A stretch of DNA of 64,000 nucleotides from Leucobacter coleopterorum (GTDB lineage: Bacteria > Actinomycetota > Actinomycetes > Actinomycetales > Microbacteriaceae): contig NZ_CP049933.1 in assembly GCF_011382985.1 (NCBI RefSeq), positions 2,480,001-2,544,000 of the forward strand. The letters run 5' to 3'. Below are positions 40,002 to 48,278 of this stretch, one piece after another. Numbering within the stretch: position 1 is the first letter of the stretch; every line of letters starts with the position of its first letter. The translations under genes and the position numbers were made by a program. The notes below the pieces were generated by a model. The model did no database searches. It was not told the DNA's origin and was given only the letters and a program-made list of their open reading frames with translations.

Positions 40002-40945
40002 GTGAGGGCGGTCCTCGCGCGATTGGGCTCGGCTGTGCTGGTGGTGTGGATCACCGCCACGGTCGTGTTCGTTGCGCTGCGGGCGACGGGTGATCCGCTT
40101 GAGGCGATCCTCGGTGGCCCCGGATCACAAGCGGGGCCCGAGACCGTCGCACGTGCGACACAAAACTACGGCCTGGATCAGCCTGTTGTTGTGCAATACC
40201 TCGCGCAGCTGTGGCGGATCGCCACCCTGCAGTTCGGCGACTCGTATGCGCGCAAGCAGCCCGTCTCTGAGTTGCTCGCCGAGAACGTGCCACCGACCGT
40301 GCTGCTCGCCACCCTCGCGCTCCTGCTCGCCTGGGCGCTCGCGGTCGTGGGGTTGTTGATCGCAGCGACGGCTAGAGGTCGCTTCGGTGGGCTTGTGCGC
40401 TCGGCGCTTTCGGGAGTCGAAACCGTGGCGAGTGTGGTGCCGCAGTTCTTTTTGGGGGCGGTGCTCATTCTCGTGTTTGCAAACGGGCTGGGGTGGCTAC
40501 CGGCCACCAGTTCGGGATCGAGCCCGGCCGGTCTTGTGCTGCCGGTTGTGACACTGGCGGTGCCTATCGCTGGGTACCTCGCACACGTACTCCACGGATC
40601 TCTTGCCGAGGCCGACGCAGCCCCGTTTGCGGTGACCGCACGCTCGCGCGGGTCTTCCGAAACGCGGGTGTTCTTTCGGCACACTCTGCGCCACGCAGCG
40701 CTGCCCGGGGTGGCGCTCTCGGGTGGGCCTACGGTTCGCTGCTGAGCGGTGCCGTTGTGGTTGAGGCACTGTTTGCGCGGCCCGGCCTCGGGCGGCTGCT
40801 GCTCGAAGCTGCCGCCGTGCGCGATGTGCCCGTGGCAATCGGGGTGGTCACCGTGATCGCGCTGCTCTATGTTGTGGTGATGCTGGTGTCGTCGTTGCTT
40901 GAGCACGTGATTGACCCGCGACTCGCGAAGGCGGTGGTGGCGTGA
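40002..40945 (+). CDS. DppB-type ABC permease (operon 1; frame broken once)
   Basis: After adding one G near 40730 this is a 314-residue six-helix permease. The coupling-loop region reads FAVTARSRGSSETRVFFRHTLRHAALPGVALSGWAYGSLLSGAVVVE across the break. The RARGLS-like segment is ARSRGSSE. It ends LEHVIDPRLA, the usual DppB tail (DPR). The GTG start lies 5 bases after the binding-protein stop, and the stop overlaps the next permease (GTGA). Confidence 0.9.
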
Positions 40946-41790
40946 GTGCGGCAACAATCCTGCGACTGCAGCAGAAGACCAGCCGGTCGTTCAACGGTCT
41001 CGGCTGGCCAAGCTACGTCGCGCTCGCGATCCTCGCGATCACGGCTGTCGCCGTGTGCGCCCCGCAGATCCTCGCCCCGGGCAACCCGCTCGCTATCAAC
41101 CCCGCCGATGCCCTGCAATCACCGTCACCAGTTCACCTCTTCGGCACCGACGAGTCAGGCCGCGACCTCTATACCCGCGTCATTCACGGCGCCGCCGCAT
41201 CACTCGGCATAGGCCTCGCTGCCACGGCTATCGGAGTTGGTCTCGGCGCGATCCTGGGCTTCACCGCGGGTCTCGGCCCGAAGCTAGTCGATTCCGCCCT
41301 AGGCAGGGTCTTTGAGGTGCTCTTCGCACTCCCCACACTAGTGATGGCACTGCTGTTCATCACAATCATCGGCGGGGGCCCCACGGCATCCATCCTTGCG
41401 ATTGGCCTAGCCACTATCCCGGGCTACGCCCGCATGCTGCGCTCAAGGGTTCGTGGCATCGCACAGAGCGGCTACGTGGAGTGGGCGCGGCTCGACGGTG
41501 TGAGTCCCCTGCGAGTGTTCACCCGTCACATCGCCCCGAACTCACTGTGGCCGCTCGTGTCAGCGGCGACGCTCGGGGTCGGACAGGCCATCGTGTGGGT
41601 ATCGGCACTCGGGTTCCTCGGGCTTGGAGCGCTGCCGCCCTCACCCGAGTGGGGTGCGATGCTCAATTCTGGCCGCACCTACATCGCAACGGCGTGGTGG
41701 ATGACGGTGTTCCCGGGGCTCGCGATTGTCGTCACTGCCGCGGCGCTCACGGCACTGGGTCGTCGCCTTGCAAAGTTGGGGATCGCATGA
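40942..41790 (+). CDS. DppC-type ABC permease (operon 1)
   Basis: This 282-residue permease has an N-terminal helix (YVALAILAITAVAV), the external loop HLFGTDESGRDLYTRVIHGA that defines DppC-type subunits, and the coupling helix YVEWARLDGVSPLRVFTRHIAPN. It pairs with the DppB-type permease to form the membrane channel. The GTG start overlaps the upstream stop. Its stop overlaps the ATPase start (ATGA). The frame is intact. Confidence 0.92.
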   Translation: MSAATILRLQQKTSRSFNGLGWPSYVALAILAITAVAVCAPQILAPGNPLAINPADALQSPSPVHLFGTDESGRDLYTRVIHGAAASLGIGLAATAIGVGLGAILGFTAGLGPKLVDSALGRVFEVLFALPTLVMALLFITIIGGGPTASILAIGLATIPGYARMLRSRVRGIAQSGYVEWARLDGVSPLRVFTRHIAPNSLWPLVSAATLGVGQAIVWVSALGFLGLGALPPSPEWGAMLNSGRTYIATAWWMTVFPGLAIVVTAAALTALGRRLAKLGIA

Positions 41791-43254
41791 GCGTGTTAGA
41801 GCTGCAAAGCCTCGGAGTGCAGCATCACAATGATCAAATTCTCGACGGCATCAGTCTCACTGTCAACGCGGGCGAGTGCGTCGCTGTTGTCGGTGAATCG
41901 GGAGCGGGCAAGTCTGTTCTCACACGCACCCTGCTGGGTCTTGTGCAGGCCGAGCCAAAGTGGCGCGTGGACGCAAAGCAGTTCATCATCACGGGGCACA
42001 ATATGCGTGAGGCCAGTCAGCGAGACTGGCGTGCGCTTCGAGGGGCAGAGATTGGGCTAATTTTGCAGGATGCGCTGCAATCGCTTGATCCGCTGCGCAC
42101 CATTGAGGCCGAGGTGGGCGAGGCCCTTGAGGTTCGGGATCAGCGTGCGTTCGGTCAGGGTCGCCGCCTGCGGCGAGCGCGGGTGCTCGAAGCACTCAAA
42201 CGAGCGGGACTACCGAAGGCCGAGCAGCACCTGCGGCAGCGATCCGGCGAACTCTCCGGCGGCATGCGGCAGCGCGCGCTCATAGCGTCGGCCATTGTGT
42301 GCAACCCCCGGCTTCTTATTGCCGACGAACCCACCACCGCACTCGATCCGACAACCGCTGCTCGTGTGCTTGAGCTCTTCTCCTCCATCAAAGCGAGCGG
42401 CACCGCCTTGCTACTCATCAGTCACGATCTGCAGAGTGTTGCGCAGATCGCCGACCGCATCGTAGTGCTGGATCGGGGCAAGATTGTCGAGTCTGGCAAC
42501 CGCGACCAGATCCTGAACCACCCGCAACACCCCGTTACCCAACGGCTGCTCGCCGCGGCACCGTCCGGGGCCAAGCCCGGCGGGGCCGTTGTACCGGGCA
42601 AACCACTCATCACAGTGAGCGACGGCACTCGCAAGTTTGCGTTGGGCAAGGGCCACACGTTCGCGCTCTCTAGAGTCAGTTTCGAGTTGCGTCGCGGTGA
42701 GGCCGTGGGCGTGCTCGGTGAGTCCGGTGCAGGAAAGACCACACTCGCGCGGGTGCTTGTGGGGCGGAGCGACTCGATTCAGGCGAGGTTGAACGCACTG
42801 CGACACGGGTCCGGCTGATTCCGCAAGATCCACTGGCAACCTTTGATCCCAGGTGGCGGGTCGAGCGCATTCTCGCGACCTCTCTGCGACTGACGGGCAC
42901 TTCGGTGGCTGAGCTACTGCAGATGGTTGACCTTGATCCGGCTTTGGCCCACCGCCGCCCCTGACTCTCTCGGGAGGCCAGCGGCAGCGGGTTGCCATCG
43001 CGCGGGCGCTCGCCGCCGACCCCGACGTACTGGTGTGCGACGAACCCGTGTCGGCGCTCGATGTCTCGACGCAGGCTGGTGTTCTGAATTTGCTGCGGCG
43101 GCTGCAACACGAGCGTGACCTCACCATCGTGTTTGTCTCCCACGATCTCGCAGCGCTGCGCACGGTCTCTGATCGAGTACTCGTGATGCAAGATGGCCAA
43201 ATCGTTGAGCAGGGGCCGACGGAAGAGGTGTTTGCCCACCTGCAGCATGCTTGA
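41787..43254 (+). CDS. Fused DppD-DppF double ABC ATPase (operon 1; two frame breaks)
   Basis: One polypeptide of 489 residues after repair carries both ATPase domains. Domain 1: Walker A GESGAGKS, signature LSGGMRQRA, Walker [13 protein letters not shown]. Domain 2: Walker [13 protein letters not shown]-loop [11 protein letters not shown], signature [10 protein letters not shown], Walker [13 protein letters not shown], and switch VSHDLAALR. The frame is lost near 42765 and 42960, both in G or C runs; repair gives [10 protein letters not shown] and RRPLTLSGG. Domain 2 is compact for this family. It drives the operon 1 importer. A hairpin begins at its stop codon. Confidence 0.89.
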
Positions 43255-43307
43255 AAGCTCAGTTTTGCATGTTTCTAGGCTCAGAAATCATGTAAAACTG
43301 GGCTCTC
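43253..43307. terminator. Imperfect palindrome between convergent genes (family A hairpin, copy 2)
   Basis: Arms 43253-43276 and 43283-43307 pair with three mismatches, mostly G-U compatible, and one bulge. The core AGCTCAGTTTTGCATGTTT matches the hairpin at 7054-7110 (AGCTCACTTTTACATGTTT). It begins at the ATPase stop and precedes the convergent otsAB stop at 43340, so a two-way terminator is likely. Confidence 0.7.
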
Positions 43308-43339
43308 AACACCACTGGTACACAAAGACACCAGCACCC

Positions 43340-45637
43340 TCAGCGAACCGCCGCGACCTCCGAACCAATCACGATCCCGGTGCGCAATTCGGCGAGCGCG
43401 GCGAGCACAGCAGCCGCGGCTTCAGGATCGGCAACCCGCTCGCGTGCCAGCGATTCGCCCTCCCCCACTTTGATGCCCAGATCGTCGGGGCCGAGCACAG
43501 CAAACACGTCTTCGTCAGTCACATCATCACCGAGAAACAGCACGGGTGCGGCTGGCAGCATCTCGCGGATCAGCAGCAGCGCGCTCCCCTTGTCGGTGTT
43601 ACGCACTGAGAACTCGCGCACCTGTTTCCCCTCGCGCATCGTGATGCCGGGCACGGTCCCCAGTTCGACAGCAGCAGCCAGCAGCTCAGAGGCGCGATCC
43701 GGTTCAGCAACCTCGCGCGTGTGAACCACGATTCCGTAGGGCTTGCGCTCCAGTCTCACGCCGATTTCATCACGAAATACCCTGTCGAAGCGGCGCGAGA
43801 GTTTACCGAGACGCTCCTCCTCGTCGGGCGTCAGCGATCCCGCGTCACCCACCGCGTCAAGCCCGGTAAGTTCTGCGCCGTGTGAGGCCGACAGAATCCA
43901 GGAATCCGATTCGAGACCGGTCACCCTCAGTCCCTCGACCGAGCGACCTGTGAGCAAAATCACCTGCACATCTGGTGACTCCTGCAAGACTTCTAGTGCC
44001 CGCCGCGCGCGGGGCAGGATCCGGGCATCTTGTGGCCGCCCAACAATCGGCGCAAGGGTGCCGTCAAAGTCGCTCGCGACGATCAGCGACGGAACCGTTG
44101 CGAGTCGCCGCAGCCGAGCACGCAGAGCGCTCGACACAAACACCTCGTTTGGTGCGGAAAGCTCCGCGGTCTCTCCCTCGCGTACCCCCTCGGCCTGCTT
44201 CACGTGCGCGTCAGCCGCCGCCGATACCGCTTCGAGATACTGGGTCGCCCAGTGCGCCACATCGTTGTCGTAGACCGCCTTACGCAGCGAGCGCATGCGT
44301 CGTTGCTGTTCCTCACGGGGCAGGTGGATCGCGCGCAGCATCGCGGCCTTGAGCGCCTCAATGTCGTGCGGGTTGATCAGCAGGGCGGCTCGGAGTTCGT
44401 CGGCCGCGCCGGTGAACTCGCTCAAGATCAGTGCGCCGCCCTCGTCTGCACGGCAGGCAACGTATTCTTTCGCTACGAGATTCATTCCATCGCGCAGCGG
44501 GGTCACGACCATCACGTCTGCGGCGAGGTAGAGCGCCGCCATCTCTTCGCGAGAGTAGCTCTGGTGCAGGTAGACGAGCGGTGCGTGCCCGATGGAGCCG
44601 TGTGCGCCGTTGATGTGCCCGGCCGTCACCTCCACCTCTTCACGAAGTTGCTGATAAGCCTCGACCTGCTCGCGGCTCGGGCTCGCCACCTGCACGAGCA
44701 CGGTATCGTGGGCGTTAATCTCGCCGTCTTCAAGCAGTTCCTCGAATGCTTTCAGGCGATGCCGAATGCCCTTCGTGTAGTCGAGGCGATCCACCCCGAG
44801 AAGGATGGTGCGATCCTGCCCCAGCTCTTCTCGAATCTCACGTGCCCGCTGTTGCACCTCGGCGCGCGAGGCCAACTCTTCGAATCCACCCGCGTCGATA
44901 GAGATCGGAAACTCCTGCGCGAGCACCGAGCGAGAGGGGTGATCGGGTGATTCGGGCAGCACGATCGTGTTGCCGCGCGCGGGTACTCCGGCGTAGCGCT
45001 CGCTGGCCTGACGGAAACTCACGGCGTCTTGCACGCGCTGGAACCCGATGACGTCGGCCCCGAGTAGGCCGCGCACAATCTGGCGACGCCATGGTAACTG
45101 AGCGAACAGGCTGCGCGGCGGAAACGGGATGTGTAAGAAGAACGCGATGGTGAGATCGGGGCGCAGTTCTCGCAGCATCTCAGGCACCAACTGTAGTTGG
45201 TAGTCGTGCACCCACACGACCGCGTTGGGTGCTGCCTCGAGAGCGACCCTGTCGGCAAAACGCCGATTCACACGCTGGTAAGAGTCCCACCAGGTGCGGT
45301 GGTAGACAGGAGGAGAGATAACGTCGTGGTACAGCGGCCAAAGAGTGCCGTTCGAGAAGCCCTCGTAGTAGGTTTCAAGTTCTTCGCTGCTGAGCGGAAT
45401 TGGTGCGAGGCGCATTGAGCCAATTTCAAACGGCTCCACCTCTTCGTCCGCGCTACCCGCCCACCCCACCCATAGGCAGCCGAGTTCTCGCACGATCGGT
45501 TCGACCGCGGTCACGAGTCCTCCCGGCGAAGGCGCCCAATCGGTCGTACCGTCCGCCTGCACAACCCGATCGACGGGCAGACGATTAGACACCATGACAA
45601 GCTCGCGACCCTGCGCGACCTCACTCAATTCAAACAC
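43340..45637 (-). CDS. otsAB: Bifunctional trehalose-6-phosphate synthase/phosphatase
   Basis: This 765-residue fusion makes trehalose in two steps from UDP-glucose and glucose 6-phosphate. The N-terminal glycosyltransferase (about 1-480) shows VMVSNRLPV, WVHDYQLQLVPEML, FFLHIPFPP, GVDRLDYTKGI and DGMNLVAKEYVAC. The C-terminal HAD phosphatase (from about 515) shows the nucleophile motif VASDFDGTLAPI, LTGRS and FLGDDVTDEDVF. The frame is intact. Trehalose serves as an osmolyte and storage sugar. The start overlaps the end of the upstream YibE/F gene by 8 bases. The plain OtsA and OtsB are usually separate genes, so the fusion is worth noting. Confidence 0.94.
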   Translation of the reverse strand: MFELSEVAQGRELVMVSNRLPVDRVVQADGTTDWAPSPGGLVTAVEPIVRELGCLWVGWAGSADEEVEPFEIGSMRLAPIPLSSEELETYYEGFSNGTLWPLYHDVISPPVYHRTWWDSYQRVNRRFADRVALEAAPNAVVWVHDYQLQLVPEMLRELRPDLTIAFFLHIPFPPRSLFAQLPWRRQIVRGLLGADVIGFQRVQDAVSFRQASERYAGVPARGNTIVLPESPDHPSRSVLAQEFPISIDAGGFEELASRAEVQQRAREIREELGQDRTILLGVDRLDYTKGIRHRLKAFEELLEDGEINAHDTVLVQVASPSREQVEAYQQLREEVEVTAGHINGAHGSIGHAPLVYLHQSYSREEMAALYLAADVMVVTPLRDGMNLVAKEYVACRADEGGALILSEFTGAADELRAALLINPHDIEALKAAMLRAIHLPREEQQRRMRSLRKAVYDNDVAHWATQYLEAVSAAADAHVKQAEGVREGETAELSAPNEVFVSSALRARLRRLATVPSLIVASDFDGTLAPIVGRPQDARILPRARRALEVLQESPDVQVILLTGRSVEGLRVTGLESDSWILSASHGAELTGLDAVGDAGSLTPDEEERLGKLSRRFDRVFRDEIGVRLERKPYGIVVHTREVAEPDRASELLAAAVELGTVPGITMREGKQVREFSVRNTDKGSALLLIREMLPAAPVLFLGDDVTDEDVFAVLGPDDLGIKVGEGESLARERVADPEAAAAVLAALAELRTGIVIGSEVAAVR

Positions 45638-47183
45638 TCCAACGCCCCCAAAGGTACTGCGCTCGACGAAACTGAAGAATCTTCTTCAGTCTACTCAGAA
45701 GGTTCGGCAGAAGCTGCGAGGTGCTCAGAGGCCATCCAAGGTTCGTGACGTTCTTCTGCCCCGGCGGCGTGAACAGCGTCGCAACCCAGGTGGTGATCGG
45801 AACGGCGAGGATCAACCCGATGCTGCCGCAGAACGTGCGCACGAGTTCGACCGCGATGTCTTCACGGGTCAGCAGCGACAACACAGGGCGGTCGTAGAGG
45901 TACAGCAGCAGGAGCACGCTGAGCGCCGCCCCCACGTAGGCAAAGAACACCGTGTAGACCGTGGAGGCGATGTGGTCGCGGCCGATCCTCATGGCCCTGG
46001 CGAAAATCTCTCGCCGCGGCATGCCAGGTGCTGCCGCGCGCAGTTCCCACACGGCAGAAGACTGGGTGATGGTCACGTCGTTGAGGATCCCAAGCCCGGC
46101 AATAATGATCGCGCAGGTGAGCAGTCCGCGAAAATCAATCTCGCCCGTGACAGCGGCGAGAAAGCCGGATGACTCGTCTCCGATGCCGCTGAGCCGGGTC
46201 GTGTGCACCGCGACGAGCGAAATACCGGCCATGATCAGGATCCCGCACAGCGTTCCGATGAGCGCGGCCGTCGTGCGCATGTTGGGGCCGTGCACAAAGT
46301 AGAGAATCACAAACATGATGGCGCTCGCACCCACCAGAGCAACCGGCACTCCCGGTTGCCCCGAAACGAGGGCGGGGAGAATAAACGCGAGCAGCAGAAA
46401 CGCGCTGATCCCCAGCGCCACGAGCGCGAGCGCACCACGTAGCCGACCGACCCAGATCACTACGGCGGCAAACAAAAGGCCGAGGATCAGCAGCGGCAGA
46501 CCGCGAAAGACTCCCGACACTCCGTAGTTCGTTTGGGCGACCTCGTAGCTCTGGGGTGCCTTTTTTTCGGCTTCGTCCGTGTTTTGCGGGGTTGGTGGGG
46601 CTGCCGTCGGCGCTGGGGCTGTCGGGGCTGTCGCATAGGCGATCAGTTCGAGGCGATCCCCCTTCTGCAGACCCGCTGACGCGAGAGCTCCTCGCACGGG
46701 CACGTCGATTGTGCGCCCCGCATCGGGTCCGGTGTGAACACCAACGGTCACCGTGATGCAGCGGTCTCGCGGGGTCTCTGGATTCTTTGAGTTTCCACCC
46801 GTGCTGTTGGTGCCCTGGTCCGCGCTTCCGCTCTGGCCGGCACTCCCGCTTTGGCCCAGCGCGGCACACCCGTCCTCAATGCTCAGCACTTCGCCTTGCT
46901 CGTAGGTTCCGGCTGCCCCCATGGATCCGCTGCGCTCGGCCACCTTCGCCACTTGATCCGCGTTGGGCCACAGCAGGATCAGCCCCAGCACGGTGGCGAG
47001 TGCAACGACGGCGAGCAGACTAAACGTCACCACCTTCACGCCTCGGCTGAGGGCTGGTATGTCCTTTGGCAGGTCGTGGGAGTGGGCGTGGTTCTCTAGT
47101 AGCGCTGTCTCACTGGCCTGCCCCGGCTGCTCCGCACGCCCCTCGCCCTCCGAGCGCCACCCCCATTTGAACATGATTATCAA
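45630..47183 (-). CDS. YibE/F-like multi-pass membrane protein
   Basis: This 517-residue protein has one membrane span near residues 48-72 and an external segment of about 150 residues. It then has seven or more membrane spans and a C-terminal tail. The conserved YibE/F pattern is visible: FRGLPLLILGLLFAAVV, GAS-rich ILYFVHGPNMRTTAALIG and GEIDFRGLLTCAIIIAGLGILNDVTITQSSAV with the characteristic LG-x-L-x-D-V-x-x-x-Q stretch. The external part contains a Gly/Ser/Gln low-complexity linker. The family function is unknown. It lies upstream of otsAB with an 8-base overlap. Confidence 0.85.
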   Translation of the reverse strand: MIIMFKWGWRSEGEGRAEQPGQASETALLENHAHSHDLPKDIPALSRGVKVVTFSLLAVVALATVLGLILLWPNADQVAKVAERSGSMGAAGTYEQGEVLSIEDGCAALGQSGSAGQSGSADQGTNSTGGNSKNPETPRDRCITVTVGVHTGPDAGRTIDVPVRGALASAGLQKGDRLELIAYATAPTAPAPTAAPPTPQNTDEAEKKAPQSYEVAQTNYGVSGVFRGLPLLILGLLFAAVVIWVGRLRGALALVALGISAFLLLAFILPALVSGQPGVPVALVGASAIMFVILYFVHGPNMRTTAALIGTLCGILIMAGISLVAVHTTRLSGIGDESSGFLAAVTGEIDFRGLLTCAIIIAGLGILNDVTITQSSAVWELRAAAPGMPRREIFARAMRIGRDHIASTVYTVFFAYVGAALSVLLLLYLYDRPVLSLLTREDIAVELVRTFCGSIGLILAVPITTWVATLFTPPGQKNVTNLGWPLSTSQLLPNLLSRLKKILQFRRAQYLWGRWSV

Positions 47184-47375
47184 TATATCAAAGTGCCGCG
47201 CTGCGCCTCACCGCTGAGCATGCACCCCACCGCCAAGCCGCCAGCCCGCCAGCCCGCCAGCGAGCGTGCACCCCGCACCCGAACTGACAACCTACCACCG
47301 AGCGTGCAGCCAACAACCGCGGGCTCGGCGCCGAGAAGCAAGCTCGGCGCCCGCCCCGCATCTCCGCATCCAACC

Positions 47376-47409
47376 AAAAAGCTCCCGGAAACCGCAAGGT
47401 TTCCGGGAG
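47376..47409 (-). terminator. Intrinsic terminator of tRNA-Pro
   Basis: Arms 47382-47393 and 47398-47409 (CTCCCGGAAACC) are perfect with a 4-base loop. On the minus strand the stem is followed by CTTTTTGG. It starts 7 bases past the tRNA 3' end. Confidence 0.92.
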
Positions 47410-47415
47410 TTATGG

Positions 47416-47489
47416 TCGGGATGACAGGATTTGAACCTGCGACCCCGTCGTCCCGAACGACGTGCGCTACCAAGCTGCGCCACATCCCG
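47416..47489 (-). tRNA. tRNA-Pro, anticodon CGG
   Basis: The 74-base cloverleaf is complete. Acceptor arms CGGGATG and CATCCCG pair, the D arm holds AGCTTGGTAG, and the T arm is GCAGG-TTCAAAT-CCTGT. The anticodon stem CGTCG/CGACG encloses TTCGGGA, giving anticodon CGG. The CCA end is not encoded; the discriminator base is A. It has its own terminator. Confidence 0.96.
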
Positions 47490-47570
47490 ATTGCGTTTTC
47501 ACGCAGGGATTACTCTACCGGTTTCCGAGGCAAAAGCGAAAACCGCTCGCCCGTCGCGCAGGCCACACAC

Positions 47571-48209
47571 CTAAACCGTCAACGACGCCAGCATCACAGG
47601 GTCAAGCTGCCCTGGCCAGGTACCCCAGAGCACCTCGGAACCGGCCAACGGTGTCGCCTCTCGGTCCAGCCCCCGAAACACGTCGAGCGTCGCGAGAGGC
47701 GCTTCGATCCTGACTGCTCCCCCTAGCACCTCGACTGAGGCGGCCCACAACTCGGGCACGGGGCTTCCCGCGGATCCCGAACCGCGAACGTGGGTAGTAG
47801 ATCCGCGCACCGTGCGCTGACCCTCGGCATTCTCCGCCACGAGTTCCGCCTCGTGCCCGCCCTGCGCGATCGCAGCAGCAAGAGCAGAGCGATACACGGG
47901 ATCACCGGTCGCATCGCTCACCCAGCGCGTGCCGAGCACACCGTGCTCCATGGTGCCGACGAGAAACGGTTCGCCGTCCTCCAACTCAGCACCACGGTAC
48001 GTGAGCGGCACGTGATAGACCGTGTCATCACCCGCGCTCAACAGGTGCCCCTCGACCCCAACTTCACCCTCGGGGTCGTCAAAGCGATAAGCACCGAGTG
48101 AGGTCAACAGAGCAACATCACCAGCAAACCAACTCTGAGTGGGCAGCCACTCGGCGAGCAGTTCGAGCTTCGAGGGCCGCAGTGTGGTCGAGGCGTAAAT
48201 CAGAGACAT
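47571..48209 (-). CDS. Maltokinase N-terminal cap-like domain protein, stand-alone
   Basis: This 212-residue soluble protein resembles the N-terminal cap of actinobacterial maltokinases. It shows an opening strand-helix (KLELLAEWLPTQSWFAGD), then GDDTVYHVPLTYRG and GEPFLVGTMEHGVLGTRWV, but has no kinase domain. Such stand-alone cap proteins are known in actinomycetes without a firm function. A role near alpha-glucan or trehalose metabolism would fit with otsAB nearby, but this is inference. It lies between tRNA-Pro and typA, all on the minus strand. Confidence 0.72.
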   Translation of the reverse strand: MSLIYASTTLRPSKLELLAEWLPTQSWFAGDVALLTSLGAYRFDDPEGEVGVEGHLLSAGDDTVYHVPLTYRGAELEDGEPFLVGTMEHGVLGTRWVSDATGDPVYRSALAAAIAQGGHEAELVAENAEGQRTVRGSTTHVRGSGSAGSPVPELWAASVEVLGGAVRIEAPLATLDVFRGLDREATPLAGSEVLWGTWPGQLDPVMLASLTV

Positions 48210-48278
48210 GCTCAGATCCTACGCCCGGACCTCGCACCCGCAACACATCAAAGCGATTCGGGATCAGACCCTCAACGA

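Noticed and set aside
44030-44950. Plus-strand open frame opposite otsAB
   Set aside because: The otsAB frame is intact with all motifs. The antisense frame has biased composition and no domain.
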